This document shows positions 62,298 to 64,000 of a DNA stretch of 64,000 nt, one piece after another. The stretch's first letter is position 1. Each line of letters begins with the position of its first letter. The translations under genes and the position numbers were made by a program. The notes below the pieces were generated by a model, which saw only the letters and a program-made list of their open reading frames with translations, had not been told where the DNA came from and did not search any database. Source of the DNA: Cyanobacteria bacterium FACHB-63 (lineage in GTDB: Bacteria; Cyanobacteriota; Cyanobacteriia; Leptolyngbyales; Leptolyngbyaceae); assembly GCA_014695255.1 (NCBI GenBank), contig JACJNX010000075.1:124001-188000 (forward strand), written 5' to 3'.

Positions 62298-63869
62298 TCA
62301 AATCGAAACCGGTGCCGTTTTTTCCTGATACAGACTGACAATCCGTTGTAACACTTCCGCCACCGCCAAGTTGTCGGATTGAATCTCGATCGCATCCTCC
62401 GCCTTCCGCAACGGTGAAATGACGCGAGTGCTGTCCTTACGATCGCGCTCAAAAATCGCGGCTTCTAACTCTGCCAAACTCACCTCTGGCTGTCCCAGAG
62501 TCTTTAGATCGTGCTGTCTACGCCGCGCTCTTTCTTGAATCGAAGCCGTTAAATAAATCTTGACTTCGGCATCCGGGAAAACGTGCGTTCCAATATCGCG
62601 ACCATCAACCACGATGCCCCCGCGCCGACCGTAATTCTGCTGCTGCTTTACTAATGCTTCCCGCACCGCCGCCTGTGCCGCGATCGTCGAAACATGCGCC
62701 GTCACTTCTGGAGTCCGAATCGCCTGCGTCACATCTTGCCCGTTGACAAACACGATCGGAGTTGCCGTATCGGTCTGAAAATCGATCTCACACTGATGCG
62801 CCAATTCTGCAACCGTCGGTTCATCGTTCAAATCTGCGCCCGATTGCAGCACAAACCAAGTCAGCGCCCGATACATCGCGCCCGTATCCAAATAAAACAA
62901 GCCCAACTCAGCCGCTACTGCCCGTGCCACCGTCGATTTTCCCGCTCCCGCAGGACCATCAATCGCAATCATCGGGCGACGATCGCGCAGCACACAATTG
63001 TCAATCAGGCGGGTCGAACCCAAACGCGCAGCCAGCGCTAACAAACCCTCATCAGTCACAGAGTCTAAAGATTTCAGCGTCATCGGATCAACAAGTTCGA
63101 TATATTCTGGTCGCAGTTCAGAAACTTTTTCGAGTTCCTGTTTTACTGCCTGCACTAAGGTAGCACTTACACGCTCTCCAGATCGAAACAGTTTTTCAGC
63201 TTGTGACAATCCTCGATAAAGCGCAGTTGCCTTTATTTTCTCTTCATCTGATAAGTATTGATTTCGGGACGAAAGCGCTAAACCGCTGGGTTCCCGCACG
63301 ATCGAGCAGGGTACAATCTCAACTGGCAAATTCAAATCTTTCACCATTTGCTGAATTACCGCGAGTTGCTGAGCATCTTTTTGCCCAAAATAAGCTCGAT
63401 CGGGCTGCACCAAATTAAAAAGTTTTGTCACAATTGTCACCACGCCTTCAAAATGCCCAGGACGAAACGCGCCACATAGTCCAGAAGTTAGCTCGATCGG
63501 CGGCTGAACTCTCGTCGGAGTAGGCGGACTGACTCCCATTTCTGCGGCATCAGGCGCAAAGATCACGTCAACCCCAACCGCTTCACACAGAGATCGATCG
63601 CGCTCCAAAGTGCGAGGATAGCGGCTCAGATCCTCGTTTGCCCCAAATTGCAGCGGATTGACAAAAATGCTGACGACAACGATTTGATTTTCCTGGCGCG
63701 CTCGTTGAATCAGGCTCAAATGTCCAGCGTGGAGTGCGCCCATCGTAGGAACAAACCCGATCGTTGATCGTGAGATCGTCGATTCAGTGGAACCCGTCGT
63801 GATCGGTTGTTTTCCCTGAGCTAAGTTCAAGTAGCACCGCAATCCTGCGACGGTCGTAAACAGGCGCAC
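62298..63869 (-). CDS. panC/cmk: Bifunctional pantoate-beta-alanine ligase / cytidylate kinase
   Basis: Fusion of 523 residues. The PanC part (1 to about 290) has PTMGALHAGHLSLI (HxGH nucleotide motif), VVSIFVNPLQFG, and YFGQKDAQQLAVI; it makes pantothenate. From about residue 300 a cytidylate kinase follows: IAIDGPAGAGKSTVARAVAAELGLFYLDTGAMYRALTW, VVDGRDIGTHVFPDA and RRRQHDLKTLG. This fusion is standard in cyanobacteria. GTG 63869 is chosen as start because GGAGG lies just upstream; an ATG at 63896 lacks one. Confidence 0.95.
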   Translation of the reverse strand: MRLFTTVAGLRCYLNLAQGKQPITTGSTESTISRSTIGFVPTMGALHAGHLSLIQRARQENQIVVVSIFVNPLQFGANEDLSRYPRTLERDRSLCEAVGVDVIFAPDAAEMGVSPPTPTRVQPPIELTSGLCGAFRPGHFEGVVTIVTKLFNLVQPDRAYFGQKDAQQLAVIQQMVKDLNLPVEIVPCSIVREPSGLALSSRNQYLSDEEKIKATALYRGLSQAEKLFRSGERVSATLVQAVKQELEKVSELRPEYIELVDPMTLKSLDSVTDEGLLALAARLGSTRLIDNCVLRDRRPMIAIDGPAGAGKSTVARAVAAELGLFYLDTGAMYRALTWFVLQSGADLNDEPTVAELAHQCEIDFQTDTATPIVFVNGQDVTQAIRTPEVTAHVSTIAAQAAVREALVKQQQNYGRRGGIVVDGRDIGTHVFPDAEVKIYLTASIQERARRRQHDLKTLGQPEVSLAELEAAIFERDRKDSTRVISPLRKAEDAIEIQSDNLAVAEVLQRIVSLYQEKTAPVSI

Positions 63870-64000
63870 AAGCCCTCCTAACTCTGTCTCATACAAATCT
63901 CTCTAAGTTTAGTGAATCCCCAGGATTTTTTGCGTATATCCGAGTGGATTCGGAGACGAAAATGAAATACTGACCCAATGTTCAATACCAAATCTCTAAG

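Overview
The window looks like chromosomal DNA of a cyanobacterium, most likely a filamentous, Leptolyngbya-type species (the genus is inference). Evidence: very frequent GCGATCGC (HIP1) octamers, a phycobiliprotein gene, an NblA-type phycobilisome degradation adaptor, a high-light-inducible (Hli/CAB-like) protein, a ClpC chaperone, cyanobacterial RRM proteins, and the PanC-Cmk fusion typical of cyanobacteria.

Region 1 (1-30,670, all + strand) is a surface polysaccharide / LPS biosynthesis locus. It has about a dozen glycosyltransferases (GT2, GT4 and other GT-A/GT-B types), two methyltransferases, two acyltransferase-3 membrane proteins (one with an SGNH domain), a WcaF-like acetyltransferase, an O-antigen ligase/polymerase, a WecA/WbpL-type initiating phosphosugar transferase paired with a nucleotide-sugar epimerase, and a full Kdo route to CMP-Kdo: kdsD, kdsB, kdsA, kdsC. 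A 2-oxoglutarate/Fe(II) oxygenase sits inside the kds block and may hydroxylate the sugar. Several gene remnants (a GT4 tail at 1,652, a CDP-paratose-epimerase-like relic at about 16,710, a possible relic between kdsB and kdsA) show repeated recombination. Many genes overlap by ATGA and probably form long operons. No flippase, chain-length regulator or Kdo transferase is recognisable here.

Region 2 (30,700-42,150, mostly - strand) is a light/stress and phycobilisome-related block: a receiver protein with a degenerate kinase-like tail, a small Cys4 protein, a Lys-rich small protein, three pentapeptide-repeat proteins sharing one N-terminal motif, a short nblA, a FAS1 protein, a receiver with Asp replaced by Glu, an ApcA-like phycobiliprotein, a NACHT NTPase with an N-terminal HTH, a ClpC paralogue, an RRM protein and, on the + strand, an Hli protein. 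Copies of TGTTTGATTT lie upstream of both the ApcA-like gene and the NACHT gene, and near-perfect 19-bp direct repeats bracket the NACHT gene. This is the most unusual part of the window.

Region 3 (42,300-50,200) holds cutA with a GNAT acetyltransferase, a membrane protein, an Sfp-type phosphopantetheinyl transferase, and a five-gene operon joining a BMP-type nucleoside ABC importer to a Rieske oxygenase.

Region 4 (50,300-64,000) holds two tandem multi-PAS hybrid histidine kinases, a PQQ-type sugar dehydrogenase lipoprotein, and, on the - strand, a coiled-coil membrane protein, a second RRM protein with a long leader, a TPR/M48-like protein that has lost two zinc ligands, and panC/cmk. No rRNA, tRNA, CRISPR array or intact insertion sequence was recognised.
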